Below are positions 24,866 through 33,238 of a stretch of 64,000 nt of DNA, piece by piece. Origin of the DNA: Bacillus sp. AFS006103 (GTDB lineage: Bacteria; Bacillota; Bacilli; Bacillales; Cytobacillaceae); NCBI GenBank assembly GCA_002559145.1, contig NTXX01000008.1, positions 99,037 to 163,036 of the forward strand, read 5' to 3'. The notes beneath the pieces were generated by a model that saw only the letters and a list, made by a program, of their open reading frames with translations, was not told the origin of the DNA and did no database searches. Positions within the stretch are counted from its first letter, which is position 1, and each line of letters starts with the position of its first letter. The position numbers were made by a program, and so were the translations under genes.

Positions 24866-25943
24866 TTTGTTTACCTCTCTTTAGCAGGGTGAATAATACT
24901 AGGAGGACGGGAATATAACCATAAAAGATCCATATATTCATCTGAGTAACAATTTTATCAAGAACTTCTTTTATTTGTTCGTTTATTAATTGAGAAAGGA
25001 TCACACTCAGTAGGCTTAAAACGATTAAAAAGTACTTTTGTTTCTTTTTAAAAATTCTCTTTAGACCTCTTGACGAACACCATAATAAAAGGGAGAGCAA
25101 TGCGGAAACAATAATTATATACATTGAAATATATAAGTATTCAAATCGTTCTAAATAAGATAGCCGAATGACTTTTGTTAAAGACAATTCTGGCCAAATC
25201 GTTTCTTTTAGCTGACTCTCACTATAGAAAGTAAATGAGATAATCGCAGATATAGTATAAAGAATGGTAGTAAATAGGACTCCTAAATGAGCAAATTTTT
25301 TGGATGATTTAACTTCACGAATAAATGGATAGAACATAAGTAACGTTTCAGTACCTGCTATTGTATACATTGAACTTTTGACTGCATCAAATAATTCCTT
25401 ATAGGAATGATTTAAGATAGGCAATAAATTAGAGAAGTGGGCAGATTTTAATGGGTATAAATAAAGAACGATAAACAAGAGCTGTGGAATAATGAATGAT
25501 AAGAAAGAAACCCCGACTACCACCCGAAATCCCCCAGATACACAATAATAAACCAATCCTAAGATCAATGAACAAAGAATCCACGAAGGTAGGGTAGGGA
25601 ACATCCATACTTGGATAATCTCAATAAATGAAAGGATCACCGACACACTTGCCAGCCAATAATAAATCATAATTACAAAGCTAGGAACAGAGCCAAGTAA
25701 ATTCCCAAGCATTTTTGAGTGAACATCGACAATATCACCATCAGCTTTTGCAAGCAGCTTATACATCATCCATATAAACACTTGAACGAAACTTCCAGCT
25801 ATAATTACACCTATCCATGCATCATATCCTGCTTTCGCGGCAATCGTCCTCTGGAATCCTAAAATACCAACCCCCACCTGGGAATTGTAAATGATAAAGA
25901 ACACTAAATAAGGAGAAACTTGATGCCTTTTATTTATTTGCAA
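24858..25943 (-). CDS. GerAB-type germinant receptor permease
   Basis: This 361-residue APC-superfamily endospore germination permease with about ten transmembrane helices is the B subunit, which recognises the germinant in characterised receptors. It begins QINKRHQVSPYLVFFIIYNS with GVGILGFQRTIAAKAGYDAW shortly after. The start is TTG at 25943, supported by GGGGAG 8 bp upstream. The ligand cannot be predicted from sequence alone. Confidence 0.92.
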   Translation of the reverse strand: MQINKRHQVSPYLVFFIIYNSQVGVGILGFQRTIAAKAGYDAWIGVIIAGSFVQVFIWMMYKLLAKADGDIVDVHSKMLGNLLGSVPSFVIMIYYWLASVSVILSFIEIIQVWMFPTLPSWILCSLILGLVYYCVSGGFRVVVGVSFLSFIIPQLLFIVLYLYPLKSAHFSNLLPILNHSYKELFDAVKSSMYTIAGTETLLMFYPFIREVKSSKKFAHLGVLFTTILYTISAIISFTFYSESQLKETIWPELSLTKVIRLSYLERFEYLYISMYIIIVSALLSLLLWCSSRGLKRIFKKKQKYFLIVLSLLSVILSQLINEQIKEVLDKIVTQMNIWIFYGYIPVLLVLFTLLKRGKQNG

Positions 25944-25966
25944 TCGAATATCTCCCCTTTACAGAT

Positions 25967-27445
25967 TTACTCATAAAAATCGTTCATTGGTTCTGGGTTC
26001 TCACGATTTCCAGTACTTTTTCTTTTCTTTTGTGGCCTTAAAGTGGCTGGATTTTCTTTTTGCTTCGAAAAAGGAAGTCTAAACCAAAGGTCTTGAAAGG
26101 ATGTGGTGCGAATCGGGTACATACTTAAATACGGACGACCGAGAGATGTTAATCGTAATAAATGGATGATTGTAAAATGGGACCCCAAAAACACCCCGAA
26201 CAATCCAAACCATTGGGCAAGAATAATTACTGGAAACTTAATAAATCGAACCGTATTACTAAATTTATAGACCGGCGATGTATAGGAGGCTAAGGTTCCT
26301 AGTCCCACTAGAATAAGTAATACATTACTAGTTAACCCTGCTTCAACTACTGCCTGTCCGATAACAATACCACCTACAACGCCAAGAGATTGTCCGATTT
26401 TAAAAGGTAATCGAATACCTGCCTCTTTTACCATTTCAATCATGATTTCTAAAAAAAAAGCCTCTAAAAAAGGTGGGAAAGGAACTAATGCCCTTGAACC
26501 AACTAGAGTTTCTAGTAATGGGGCGGGAATTAATTCATAATGATATGTCATGATTGCAACATACAACGGACTTACAAGCATCGATACGTACATAGCTACC
26601 AAGCGTAAAAGACGAAAGAAATTCCCAATAATCCAGGAATAACTATAATCTTCCATCGCAATAAACGACTCAAATAAGGTAACAGGTACAATAACGAGAT
26701 TTGGAGAACCATCCACGGCAATGATAATTTTCCCTTCAGATAAACCAGCAGCAACCCGATCTACTCGTTCTGTTGAAATGGATTGAGGAAATAAAGAATT
26801 TGTATTGTCCTCAATCATAGAAGAAAGATAAGCGCTGTCCTGGATATGATCATATTGAACATCGCTGATTCTTTGGACAACCGTGTTCACATTTTCCGGG
26901 TCAGCAATCCCATCCATATAGATAACCGCAACATTTGTTTTTGACAGTTCTCCAACCTTCATTTCGATGACAAGCAATTCAGGAACAGGTAACCGCTTTC
27001 GAATAAGATTAATATTGATATCTAATTCTTCAATAAAACCTACTTGTGGTCCAACAGCGGAGGACTCCAATGTTGTTATGCTAACATCCCGAAATTTACT
27101 GTTTGCAATATTAATTAACAAACACCCTTCATCATCTTCATGCTTTTGAAGTGCGAGGAATCCCCTCATGAGGTTTTGAATGATTTCCTTAGGATCTTTT
27201 GTAAAGATAATTACTTCTACAGGAATGATGCGTTTTAATTCGTTTAATGATAACTGTTCTTGCAAATAGGGCAAAACATCCTGATGGAGGATATCAGATG
27301 AAATCAGTGTCCTATAGTACGAAAGCCAAAAAGGAGTTCCCTCTATCAAGGAAGTATGCTCGTGAACGAAATCATTCGATTTTGATAAACGTTGGAGCCA
27401 ATTTTGGTTCTCTGAGTTATTAGCGTTTGTTACTGAATTTTTCAT
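25967..27445 (-). CDS. GerAA-type germinant receptor subunit
   Basis: This 492-residue GerA family protein has a soluble N-terminal domain (about 1-235) and a C-terminal membrane domain of about five helices (about 240-440), including PFPPFLEAFFLEIMIEMVKE. It is the first gene of the operon. The ATG at 27445 is preferred over the frame's earlier TTG because GAGGG lies 6-7 bp upstream. Expression in the forespore (sigma-G) is expected for the family, but no promoter could be assigned. Confidence 0.92.
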   Translation of the reverse strand: MKNSVTNANNSENQNWLQRLSKSNDFVHEHTSLIEGTPFWLSYYRTLISSDILHQDVLPYLQEQLSLNELKRIIPVEVIIFTKDPKEIIQNLMRGFLALQKHEDDEGCLLINIANSKFRDVSITTLESSAVGPQVGFIEELDININLIRKRLPVPELLVIEMKVGELSKTNVAVIYMDGIADPENVNTVVQRISDVQYDHIQDSAYLSSMIEDNTNSLFPQSISTERVDRVAAGLSEGKIIIAVDGSPNLVIVPVTLFESFIAMEDYSYSWIIGNFFRLLRLVAMYVSMLVSPLYVAIMTYHYELIPAPLLETLVGSRALVPFPPFLEAFFLEIMIEMVKEAGIRLPFKIGQSLGVVGGIVIGQAVVEAGLTSNVLLILVGLGTLASYTSPVYKFSNTVRFIKFPVIILAQWFGLFGVFLGSHFTIIHLLRLTSLGRPYLSMYPIRTTSFQDLWFRLPFSKQKENPATLRPQKKRKSTGNRENPEPMNDFYE

Positions 27446-27621
27446 AAAATCCCTCAAAAAACTTTTTTCTAATTATGTGTAGAATAGGGAATCTTATGCA
27501 ATATATCCCATGTTTGTTAAGCAAATATAAGGATAGATATTGATAAAGAAGAATAATCAAAAGTAAAAAATGAGAAATTAAGTAGGCATAACTCATTTCT
27601 TTGAGCGAATATTGTTGAAAG

Positions 27622-28557
27622 TTGGTGAAAAGCTTGAGAATATTCATGGTAATTTTATTTTCTATTTTATTAGGAGGCTGCTCATCTGGTCATTTGAGTG
27701 ACCAACATCAAGTACATCCCTCTTCACCATCAAAATTTGAAGATGACACCAATCATAAAAGTAAAAAAGGAATCATGAACTTCCTATTAATTGGGAGCGA
27801 TTCAAGAGGCGAACCTCAATCTTTCTCAGACGCAATCATTATTGCCCAATATGTTCCAAAAGAAGGGAATATCAAGTTAATTTCCCTGATGAGAGATAGT
27901 TATGTAAAAATCCCCGGGTATTCAAAAGGGTACGACAAGCTTAACAAGGCTTATTTTATTGGCGGTAATGATTTGTTAAAAAAGACCATTTATCAAAATT
28001 TCGGAATGAAAGTGGATCATTCCATTTCCATTGATTTTGATGGGTTTGCGAACTTTATTGACCTGATTGCGCCAGAAGGTATTACTGTGAATGTTAGTCA
28101 AAAGATGATTGACGATTTTAACATGGAAGTTAAGCCTGGAGAAAATGCGCTAAATGGAAGAGAATTACTAAAATATGTCCGGTTTAGACATGATGACGAA
28201 AGTGACTTTGGCCGCGTTAAACGACAACAAGAAGTCATCGTCAAGGTAAAGGAACAATTGAAAAATAAATTTAGCAATTTTGAGTCGCTGGCAGCGCTGC
28301 CGGATTTTGTGGAGGAAAGTTTAAATCATGTGGAATCAGATATGGACAAAGGGGAGATTTTATCAGTCTTATCTAAACTTGTCTTTTATCCGATTAAGAA
28401 TATCGATAGTTTACGGATACCCGTCCAAAATAGCTTTGAAAATAAAACCTATCCCCATGCCGGTGCTGTTCTTGAAATAAATCTGGAAGAAAATCGAGAG
28501 GCATTAAAGGATTTCTTACTAAAGCCTTCTCCGGTTAATAGAGAGTATCATTATTAA
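27622..28557 (+). CDS. LytR-CpsA-Psr family lipoprotein-like wall ligase
   Basis: This 311-residue LCP protein contains the LCP core (about 50-220): NFLLIGSDSRGE, SDAIIIAQYVP, SLMRDSYVKIPG, LNKAYFIGG and KYVRFRHDDESDFGRVKRQQ, with the phosphate-binding arginines of the family. LCP enzymes transfer teichoic acid or other glycopolymers from lipid carriers to peptidoglycan. The N-terminus reads FMVILFSILLGGCSS, a lipobox, which is less common than the usual membrane helix. The start is uncertain (TTG 27622, GTG 27625 or ATG 27646). It is divergent from the ger operon. Confidence 0.85.
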   Translation: MVKSLRIFMVILFSILLGGCSSGHLSDQHQVHPSSPSKFEDDTNHKSKKGIMNFLLIGSDSRGEPQSFSDAIIIAQYVPKEGNIKLISLMRDSYVKIPGYSKGYDKLNKAYFIGGNDLLKKTIYQNFGMKVDHSISIDFDGFANFIDLIAPEGITVNVSQKMIDDFNMEVKPGENALNGRELLKYVRFRHDDESDFGRVKRQQEVIVKVKEQLKNKFSNFESLAALPDFVEESLNHVESDMDKGEILSVLSKLVFYPIKNIDSLRIPVQNSFENKTYPHAGAVLEINLEENREALKDFLLKPSPVNREYHY

Positions 28558-28561
28558 GTAC

Positions 28562-28598
28562 AAAAAGCAGACAAACTCCAAGAGGATGTCTGCTTTTA
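28562..28598. terminator. Bidirectional intrinsic terminator
   Basis: AAAAGCAGAC (28563-28572) pairs with GTCTGCTTTT (28588-28597). It lies between the convergent LCP gene and the small minus-strand gene. Confidence 0.85.
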
Positions 28599-28607
28599 AT
28601 AAAAAAC

Positions 28608-28907
28608 TTATCTTTTCAATTTATTGATTTCTTCCGTTACGACAAACGCAAGGTCATCATTTCCAAATAACGCTAACACTCCAAGCAAGGTTTGGTCACT
28701 AACTTCTCCCGCTTCTTCTTTTGAAACGGTTAACTCAATTGCTTCCTTTAAGGCAGGATTAGAGGCTTGATTGGGATAAGCGCGTAAATACAACTCTTCT
28801 GGATCAAGATCATGGTTCACGCACCATTGAGCAAAGACAAGAATCATCATTTTCTCTTCACCGCGATAGTTTTCGATAATCTTTTCCTCTAACTGTTTTT
28901 GGTTCAT
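28608..28907 (-). CDS. Conserved-looking small helical protein, unknown function
   Basis: This 99-residue soluble, acidic, probably all-helical protein (MNQKQLEEKIIENYRGEEKM, FAQWCVNHDLDPEELYLRAY) was not assigned to a family. It has no signal peptide or membrane segment and one cysteine. Upstream on the minus strand, AAGGAGAC precedes the ATG, so it is a real translated gene. It is monocistronic. Confidence 0.7.
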   Translation of the reverse strand: MNQKQLEEKIIENYRGEEKMMILVFAQWCVNHDLDPEELYLRAYPNQASNPALKEAIELTVSKEEAGEVSDQTLLGVLALFGNDDLAFVVTEEINKLKR

Positions 28908-29054
28908 TTCAAGGTCTCCTTAGAATTCATTATGAATTTATTATATAAGATTTTTGTCGAATATATAGTGGAAATATATAAATTCGAATGAAACCCATTC
29001 ATTTATGGGATAATGTTAAAGGTTATACTTTTTATATGAAAGGGGAACGTATAA

Positions 29055-29336
29055 ATGAGTAAGGTTGAAGTAGGCGAAATTTTTACCATTAGCGATGAAA
29101 ATGATGAGGAACAAGAAGTCGAAGTGTTAGGAGTCTTGACGATCGAAGGAAATGATTATGTGGCTGTGGGATTTGCGGAGGATGTTAGACAAGAATCAGA
29201 TGAAGATATTGATATCTTTTTTCTGAAGGTCGATGAAGATGGTGATTTTTCCGCCATTGAAAGTGATGAAGAATTCGACAAAGTTTCAGCAGCATTTGAC
29301 GAAATGATGGACGAGGAAGAAGGAACAGAAGAATAA
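29055..29336 (+). CDS. DUF1292 family acidic protein
   Basis: This 93-residue very acidic protein matches the DUF1292 pattern: VGEIFTISDENDEEQEVEVL, then YVAVGF and IDIFFLKVDEDGDFSAIESD. AAAGGGG lies upstream of the ATG. Family members are small cytosolic Firmicutes proteins of unknown role. It is monocistronic, with a weak terminator downstream. Confidence 0.8.
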   Translation: MSKVEVGEIFTISDENDEEQEVEVLGVLTIEGNDYVAVGFAEDVRQESDEDIDIFFLKVDEDGDFSAIESDEEFDKVSAAFDEMMDEEEGTEE

Positions 29337-29348
29337 TATGCTTGGGAT

Positions 29349-29380
29349 AAGAGGGATTCATTCGTCTCTCTTTTTATTTT
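29349..29380 (+). terminator. Intrinsic terminator of the DUF1292 gene
   Basis: AGAGGGA pairs with TCTCTCT with one mismatch and G-T pairing, followed by TTTTATTTT. Confidence 0.55.
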
Positions 29381-29466
29381 CTATGAATATAAATGGGAAA
29401 TTTATGTATGTATAAATTCTTTCTTGGCATACTACTGATGAAGAATATCTATAAAGGAGTAATGTA

Positions 29467-29715
29467 ATGTTAATTGAAGAAGGTACAAAATATCAAATTT
29501 CCCCAGGGATTAAAGGTTTTTTCAATTCTGCTGAAACGATGACGGTCAAAAATTATAATGGTGTCACTGTACAATTTACTCTAGCAGACAGCAAAGGTCA
29601 TGGCTCGATGCCAATAGAACATTTAAATTATTTATTAAAAAAATCAAACCTAACCCAAATTCCAAGTAAACGCATATTACTAAGCACAGACAATACTGAA
29701 GAGCAGATTAGCTAA
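29467..29715 (+). CDS. Small hypothetical protein
   Basis: This 82-residue soluble protein (MLIEEGTKYQISPGIKGFFN, then TVKNYNGVTVQFTLADSKGH) is predicted to be mainly beta-stranded and was not assigned to a family. AAAGGAG lies 7 bp before the ATG. Its stop lies 23 bp upstream of the alpha/beta hydrolase start, so the two may share a transcript. Confidence 0.65.
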   Translation: MLIEEGTKYQISPGIKGFFNSAETMTVKNYNGVTVQFTLADSKGHGSMPIEHLNYLLKKSNLTQIPSKRILLSTDNTEEQIS

Positions 29716-29738
29716 AATACTCTGGAGTGGAAACCTAT

Positions 29739-30524
29739 ATGGAACTTAAGAAACTTACTCTCCAAGATACATCAATAGCATACATAGATAGCGGGACAGG
29801 GAAACCCATTGTTCTTCTACATGGTTTTTGTGGAAGTTCTCAATATTGGGAACATGTCATACCGGCATTGTCAGCCGACTACCGGGTGATAGCTCCTGAT
29901 TTGCCTGGGCATGGACAATCTGATCCTTTAGAAGGTAACAGTACGATTGAAAATATCGCCGATCAAGTAAAAAGCCTGATTGATAAATTAAATTTACCTA
30001 AAGTGACTATGTTTGGTCACTCGTTAGGCGGCTACATCACACTTGCCTTCGTAGAAAAATATAGCGGCCAATTTAATGGGTATTCACTTATTCATTCAAC
30101 TGCCTTTCCAGATTCGGAAGAAGCGAAAAAAGGCAGGCTAGCTAATATTGAAAAAGTAAACCAGTCTGGAATCTACTCGCTAATCGACGGTTTGGTACCA
30201 AAACTTTTCTCGCCGGAAAACCAGGATGAGAATTACGTGGGTGAAGCGATGGAGATAGGTTATACAACTTCAGCAGAGGGTGCAATAGATGCCCTAAATG
30301 CGATGAAGGACCGGCCAGACCGTAATCTTGTATTAGAAGCTTCTACACTACCAGTCCTTTTAATAGCAGGGGAACAAGATCAAATTATCCCATCAGATAA
30401 GACTTTTTCAGTTAGCAAAGCCAATATTAAACAGTCATTAATCAAAGATTCGGGCCATATGAGTATGTATGAAAATCCTTCGGATCTAATTTCAGTGATT
30501 CAAAATTTTTTATCAACTCTATAA
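29739..30524 (+). CDS. Alpha/beta hydrolase
   Basis: This 261-residue alpha/beta-fold hydrolase has an oxyanion HG motif (LLHGFCGSSQYW, about residue 26), nucleophile elbow GHSLGG (about 94), acid Asp in LLIAGEQDQI (about 215) and catalytic His in SGHMSMYENP (about 240). The ATG at 29739 is chosen with GGAGTGG upstream; a GTG at 29727 would lack space for an RBS. The substrate is unknown. A terminator follows, separating it from the operon downstream. Confidence 0.85.
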   Translation: MELKKLTLQDTSIAYIDSGTGKPIVLLHGFCGSSQYWEHVIPALSADYRVIAPDLPGHGQSDPLEGNSTIENIADQVKSLIDKLNLPKVTMFGHSLGGYITLAFVEKYSGQFNGYSLIHSTAFPDSEEAKKGRLANIEKVNQSGIYSLIDGLVPKLFSPENQDENYVGEAMEIGYTTSAEGAIDALNAMKDRPDRNLVLEASTLPVLLIAGEQDQIIPSDKTFSVSKANIKQSLIKDSGHMSMYENPSDLISVIQNFLSTL

Positions 30525-30533
30525 TGGTTAGTA

Positions 30534-30562
30534 GAGGAACCAAGCTGGTTCCTTTATTTAAT
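30534..30562 (+). terminator. Intrinsic terminator of the hydrolase gene
   Basis: AGGAACC (30535-30541) pairs with GGTTCCT around AAGCT, followed by a TTATTTAATTT tract. Confidence 0.75.
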
Positions 30563-30608
30563 TTGTATTCTAATAAAGAACAAATTTTCACATTGGGAGA
30601 AAAAATAA

Positions 30609-30641
30609 TTGACGAACTATAAGATAAAATGTTATCTTATA
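30609..30641 (+). promoter_or_regulatory. Promoter with perfect operator palindrome upstream of the esterase-DoxX-dioxygenase operon
   Basis: TTGACG (30609-30614) and TTATCT (30632-30637) are 17 bp apart. TATAAGATAA (30618-30627) and TTATCTTATA (30632-30641) form a perfect 10-bp inverted repeat with a 4-bp spacer that covers the -10 element. This is the layout of a MarR/DUF24-type repressor site. The neighbouring gene types match the thiol/quinone-stress regulon of B. subtilis (MhqR/YodB), but the cognate regulator is not in the window. Confidence 0.65.
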
Positions 30642-30688
30642 AACAACAAAGGTTCATATTTAAATACGAAATAAAGAGGATGATGAAA

Positions 30689-31330
30689 TTGAAGGCACCG
30701 ATGATTTATGAACTTCGTAAGCCGGCGCAAATTGAACCAGCTAAAACCTATCCGGCATTGTTTCTCATGCACGGGATTGGAAGTAATGAGCAGAACATGT
30801 TGTCTTTGGTCAATGGATTAGAAGACAGCTTTTATATTTTCAGTGTTCGCGGGCATCTTCCTCAACCCCCAGGTTTTGCCTATTTTACCATTCAAGGGTA
30901 TGGGAAACCGCATCGGGAAGTGTTCGATGAAGGAGTTAGTAAACTAACCAGCTTTATTGATTATGCATGTAGCGAATACCCGATTGATAAGAGTCAATTG
31001 TTTTTACTAGGCTTCAGCCAGGGTGCAATTCTATCAATGACTTTAGGTTTAGCATTGGGGAATCGAATCAAGGGGATAATTGCACTAAGCGGCTACATTC
31101 CAGCTTTTGTTAAAGAAGAGTACAACATTAAGCCAGTTGATCGGCTATCTTTGTTTATTTCCCATGGCGAAATGGATCAGGTTCTTCCATTTGATTGGGG
31201 TTTGGCAAATAATGAGTATTTCCGTGAGTTGGGGGCAGATGTCACCTTTAAGACGTATCAAGAAGGACATACTGTTTCAATGGAAAACCATAAAGATTTC
31301 ATGCAATGGTTAGCAGAAAAAGTAAAATAA
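30689..31330 (+). CDS. Carboxylesterase/phospholipase-like hydrolase (MhqD-like)
   Basis: This 213-residue alpha/beta hydrolase of the phospholipase/carboxylesterase group has FLMHGIGSNEQNM near the start, nucleophile GFSQGA (Ser about 110), acid Asp in SHGEMDQVLPF and His in EGHTVSMEN. The TTG at 30689 is chosen because GAGG lies 9 bp upstream and the resulting start KAPMIYELRKP fits the family; earlier ATG codons abut the RBS. It is first in an operon with DoxX and a DODA-type dioxygenase, as in quinone and electrophile detoxification loci. Confidence 0.75.
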   Translation: MKAPMIYELRKPAQIEPAKTYPALFLMHGIGSNEQNMLSLVNGLEDSFYIFSVRGHLPQPPGFAYFTIQGYGKPHREVFDEGVSKLTSFIDYACSEYPIDKSQLFLLGFSQGAILSMTLGLALGNRIKGIIALSGYIPAFVKEEYNIKPVDRLSLFISHGEMDQVLPFDWGLANNEYFRELGADVTFKTYQEGHTVSMENHKDFMQWLAEKVK

Positions 31331-31366
31331 TAAAAATATAAAATGATAACTAAGGGGAAATGAGAT

Positions 31367-31810
31367 ATGTTAAACAATAAATTTGAAGCTAGTACATTAC
31401 TATTAAGAGTTATTTTAGGAATTACCTTCTTTGTTCATGGATTAGTTAAATTCCAAGGCGGAATTGAAAATATCGTTGGTTGGTTTGATAGTATCGGTTT
31501 ACCAGGATTCTTAGCTTATGGTGTTGCTTTAGTCGAGATGATCGGTGGAGCAGCTTTAGTAATTGGTTTAGGAAGTCGAATTGTTTCAGGTTTACTTGCA
31601 TTGATGATGATTGGAGCAACAATAAAAGTGAAACTTTCAGTAGGCTTTTTAGGGAACGGACAAATGGCCGGTTATGAATTAGATTTGGCTTTATTGGTAA
31701 TGGCTGTGTTTATTGTGATTAATGGAAGCAAAATGTTTGCGTTAGATCAGCTGATTTTCAAAGGAAACAAGGAAGATAAAACATCCTTTTCAAAAAGTCT
31801 TACTAACTAA
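31367..31810 (+). CDS. DoxX family membrane protein
   Basis: This 147-residue DoxX-type protein has four transmembrane helices, starting LLLRVILGITFFVHGLVKFQ, with GFLAYGVALVEMIGGAALVI as the second and third. DoxX members accompany redox and thiol-stress enzymes; MhqP of B. subtilis is a DoxX protein in the MhqR regulon. The ATG has AAGGGGAAA upstream. It lies between the esterase and the dioxygenase in one operon. Confidence 0.85.
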   Translation: MLNNKFEASTLLLRVILGITFFVHGLVKFQGGIENIVGWFDSIGLPGFLAYGVALVEMIGGAALVIGLGSRIVSGLLALMMIGATIKVKLSVGFLGNGQMAGYELDLALLVMAVFIVINGSKMFALDQLIFKGNKEDKTSFSKSLTN

Positions 31811-31830
31811 ACAAAATAGGGGGAATTAGC

Positions 31831-32607
31831 ATGTTACCGTCTTTTTTTATTGCTCATGGTGCGCCTCTTTTAGCGGTTGAGAATAATGAATATACTCAGT
31901 TTCTAAATCAGCTTGGGCAAACACTGCCACGACCAAAGGCGATTATCTTGTTTTCAGCCCATTGGGAATCATCCATTCAAAAAGTAAGCGATGTTGACAC
32001 CTATGACACGATCTATGACTTTGGTGGTTTCGATCCGGAATTGTACCGCATTAAATATCCTGCACAGGGCGATCAGCAGATTTCAAAAGAAATTAAAGAT
32101 TTGTTTACTAAAAATGGTGTAAGTTTCGATGTGGAAACGAAACGCGGTCTCGATCATGGAGCATGGGTGGTTCTTCGTCTCCTTTATCCGAATGCAGATA
32201 TTCCGGTGATTTCGATGTCTGTTAATCAAAATCTAAAACCAGAAGAACAATATAAAATCGGTAAATCTTTGTCGGCTTTACGAGCAAATGATATTTTAAT
32301 TATTGCTAGTGGGGGAACCGTGCATAATCTAAGAGCGGTAAAATGGGCAGATAACGAAGTCGACCAATGGGCGCTTGAGTTTGACGATTGGTTGGCACAC
32401 CATTTGAATAATTGGGATTTAGACTCCCTATTCAAGTATAATTCTTTAGCTCCTAATGCTGAATATGCCGTTCCACGTTATGGCAAAGAACACTTTATCC
32501 CGATTTTCTATGCCATGGGAGCAGCAGATGATAGCCAAAAAGCGAAGCTGTTACATCGGAGTTTTCGATATGGAAACCTGAGTCATAGTGTTTGGCAGTT
32601 TGGATGA
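31831..32607 (+). CDS. Class III extradiol dioxygenase-like protein (LigB/DODA family)
   Basis: This 258-residue DODA/LigB-type protein binds Fe2+ or Zn2+ and, in characterised members, opens catechol-type rings. Metal and catalytic histidines are visible in IAHGAP (about residue 9), FSAHWES (about 47), LDHGAWVVL (about 110) and ASGGTVHNLR (about 170). AGGGGGAA precedes the ATG. As the last gene of the operon behind an electrophile-type operator, it probably removes catechol or quinone compounds, but the physiological substrate is inferred. Confidence 0.85.
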   Translation: MLPSFFIAHGAPLLAVENNEYTQFLNQLGQTLPRPKAIILFSAHWESSIQKVSDVDTYDTIYDFGGFDPELYRIKYPAQGDQQISKEIKDLFTKNGVSFDVETKRGLDHGAWVVLRLLYPNADIPVISMSVNQNLKPEEQYKIGKSLSALRANDILIIASGGTVHNLRAVKWADNEVDQWALEFDDWLAHHLNNWDLDSLFKYNSLAPNAEYAVPRYGKEHFIPIFYAMGAADDSQKAKLLHRSFRYGNLSHSVWQFG

Positions 32608-32625
32608 GCTGAGTCCTTATTGTAA

Positions 32626-32657
32626 AAAAAATCCTTCCGTTGGGAAGGATTTTTTTA
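32626..32657. terminator. Intrinsic terminator
   Basis: ATCCTTCC (32631-32638) pairs with GGAAGGAT (32643-32650) around GTTG, flanked by A and T runs, so it works on both strands between convergent genes. Confidence 0.9.
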
Positions 32658-32678
32658 TGTTGATTGAATATTGTTATG

Positions 32679-33032
32679 TTACATTGGAGCAAGACCCATG
32701 TATACTCCATTAATAAATACTGCCATCATTAAAGAGCCTTCTTGAGTATAATAAGGTACTCCCACCATTAAAGCATTATCATGGGTATGATTGACAATTA
32801 CTTCGATGTTTTTTGCGCCTTTCCAGCTGATACCATCATACATTAGGGAAAATTTTGCATCTTTAAACGCTTGACTACTTATTAACTCAGCAACAATTTT
32901 ATTCTTCTCAGCTCCAAAAACTGGTGAAACATCGCAACCACAATCATCCGCTGCTTTTACCGTATTCCCTGTAGTCACAAACAACGATAATGCAATAAAA
33001 CCTCCACATAAAACGGTTAATAATTTTTTCAT
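32679..33032 (-). CDS. Small secreted protein, unknown function
   Basis: This 117-residue protein has a clear Sec signal peptide (MKKLLTVLCGGFIALSLFVT, cleavage likely after VKA). The mature part starts DDCGCDVSPVFGAEKNKIVA and continues with a segment of alternating hydrophobic residues (VPYYTQEGSLMMAVFINGVY). The EKNKIVAELISSQAFKDAK stretch reminded me of the N-terminal part of halocin C8/SocA-like precursors, but there is no cysteine-rich C-terminal peptide, so no bacteriocin claim is made. GGAGGAAAA precedes the ATG on the minus strand. Confidence 0.6.
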   Translation of the reverse strand: MKKLLTVLCGGFIALSLFVTTGNTVKAADDCGCDVSPVFGAEKNKIVAELISSQAFKDAKFSLMYDGISWKGAKNIEVIVNHTHDNALMVGVPYYTQEGSLMMAVFINGVYMGLAPM

Positions 33033-33238
33033 CTTTTTTCCTCCTTTATTTTACCTCCCTAACTTGATTCTCCTTTTTTCGACAATCTCCTTCAAAAAGT
33101 TTGGAAAAATATACGACAAATGTAAAAATTTATTACGACTTTGTGTCAAAATGGGTGTCAGGCACCAAGTTGTTGTCATTTTTCCATAAATAGGTTCTAA
33201 TGGAAGTATGACTCTAAACTGTTAAAGGGGATTTTCCG

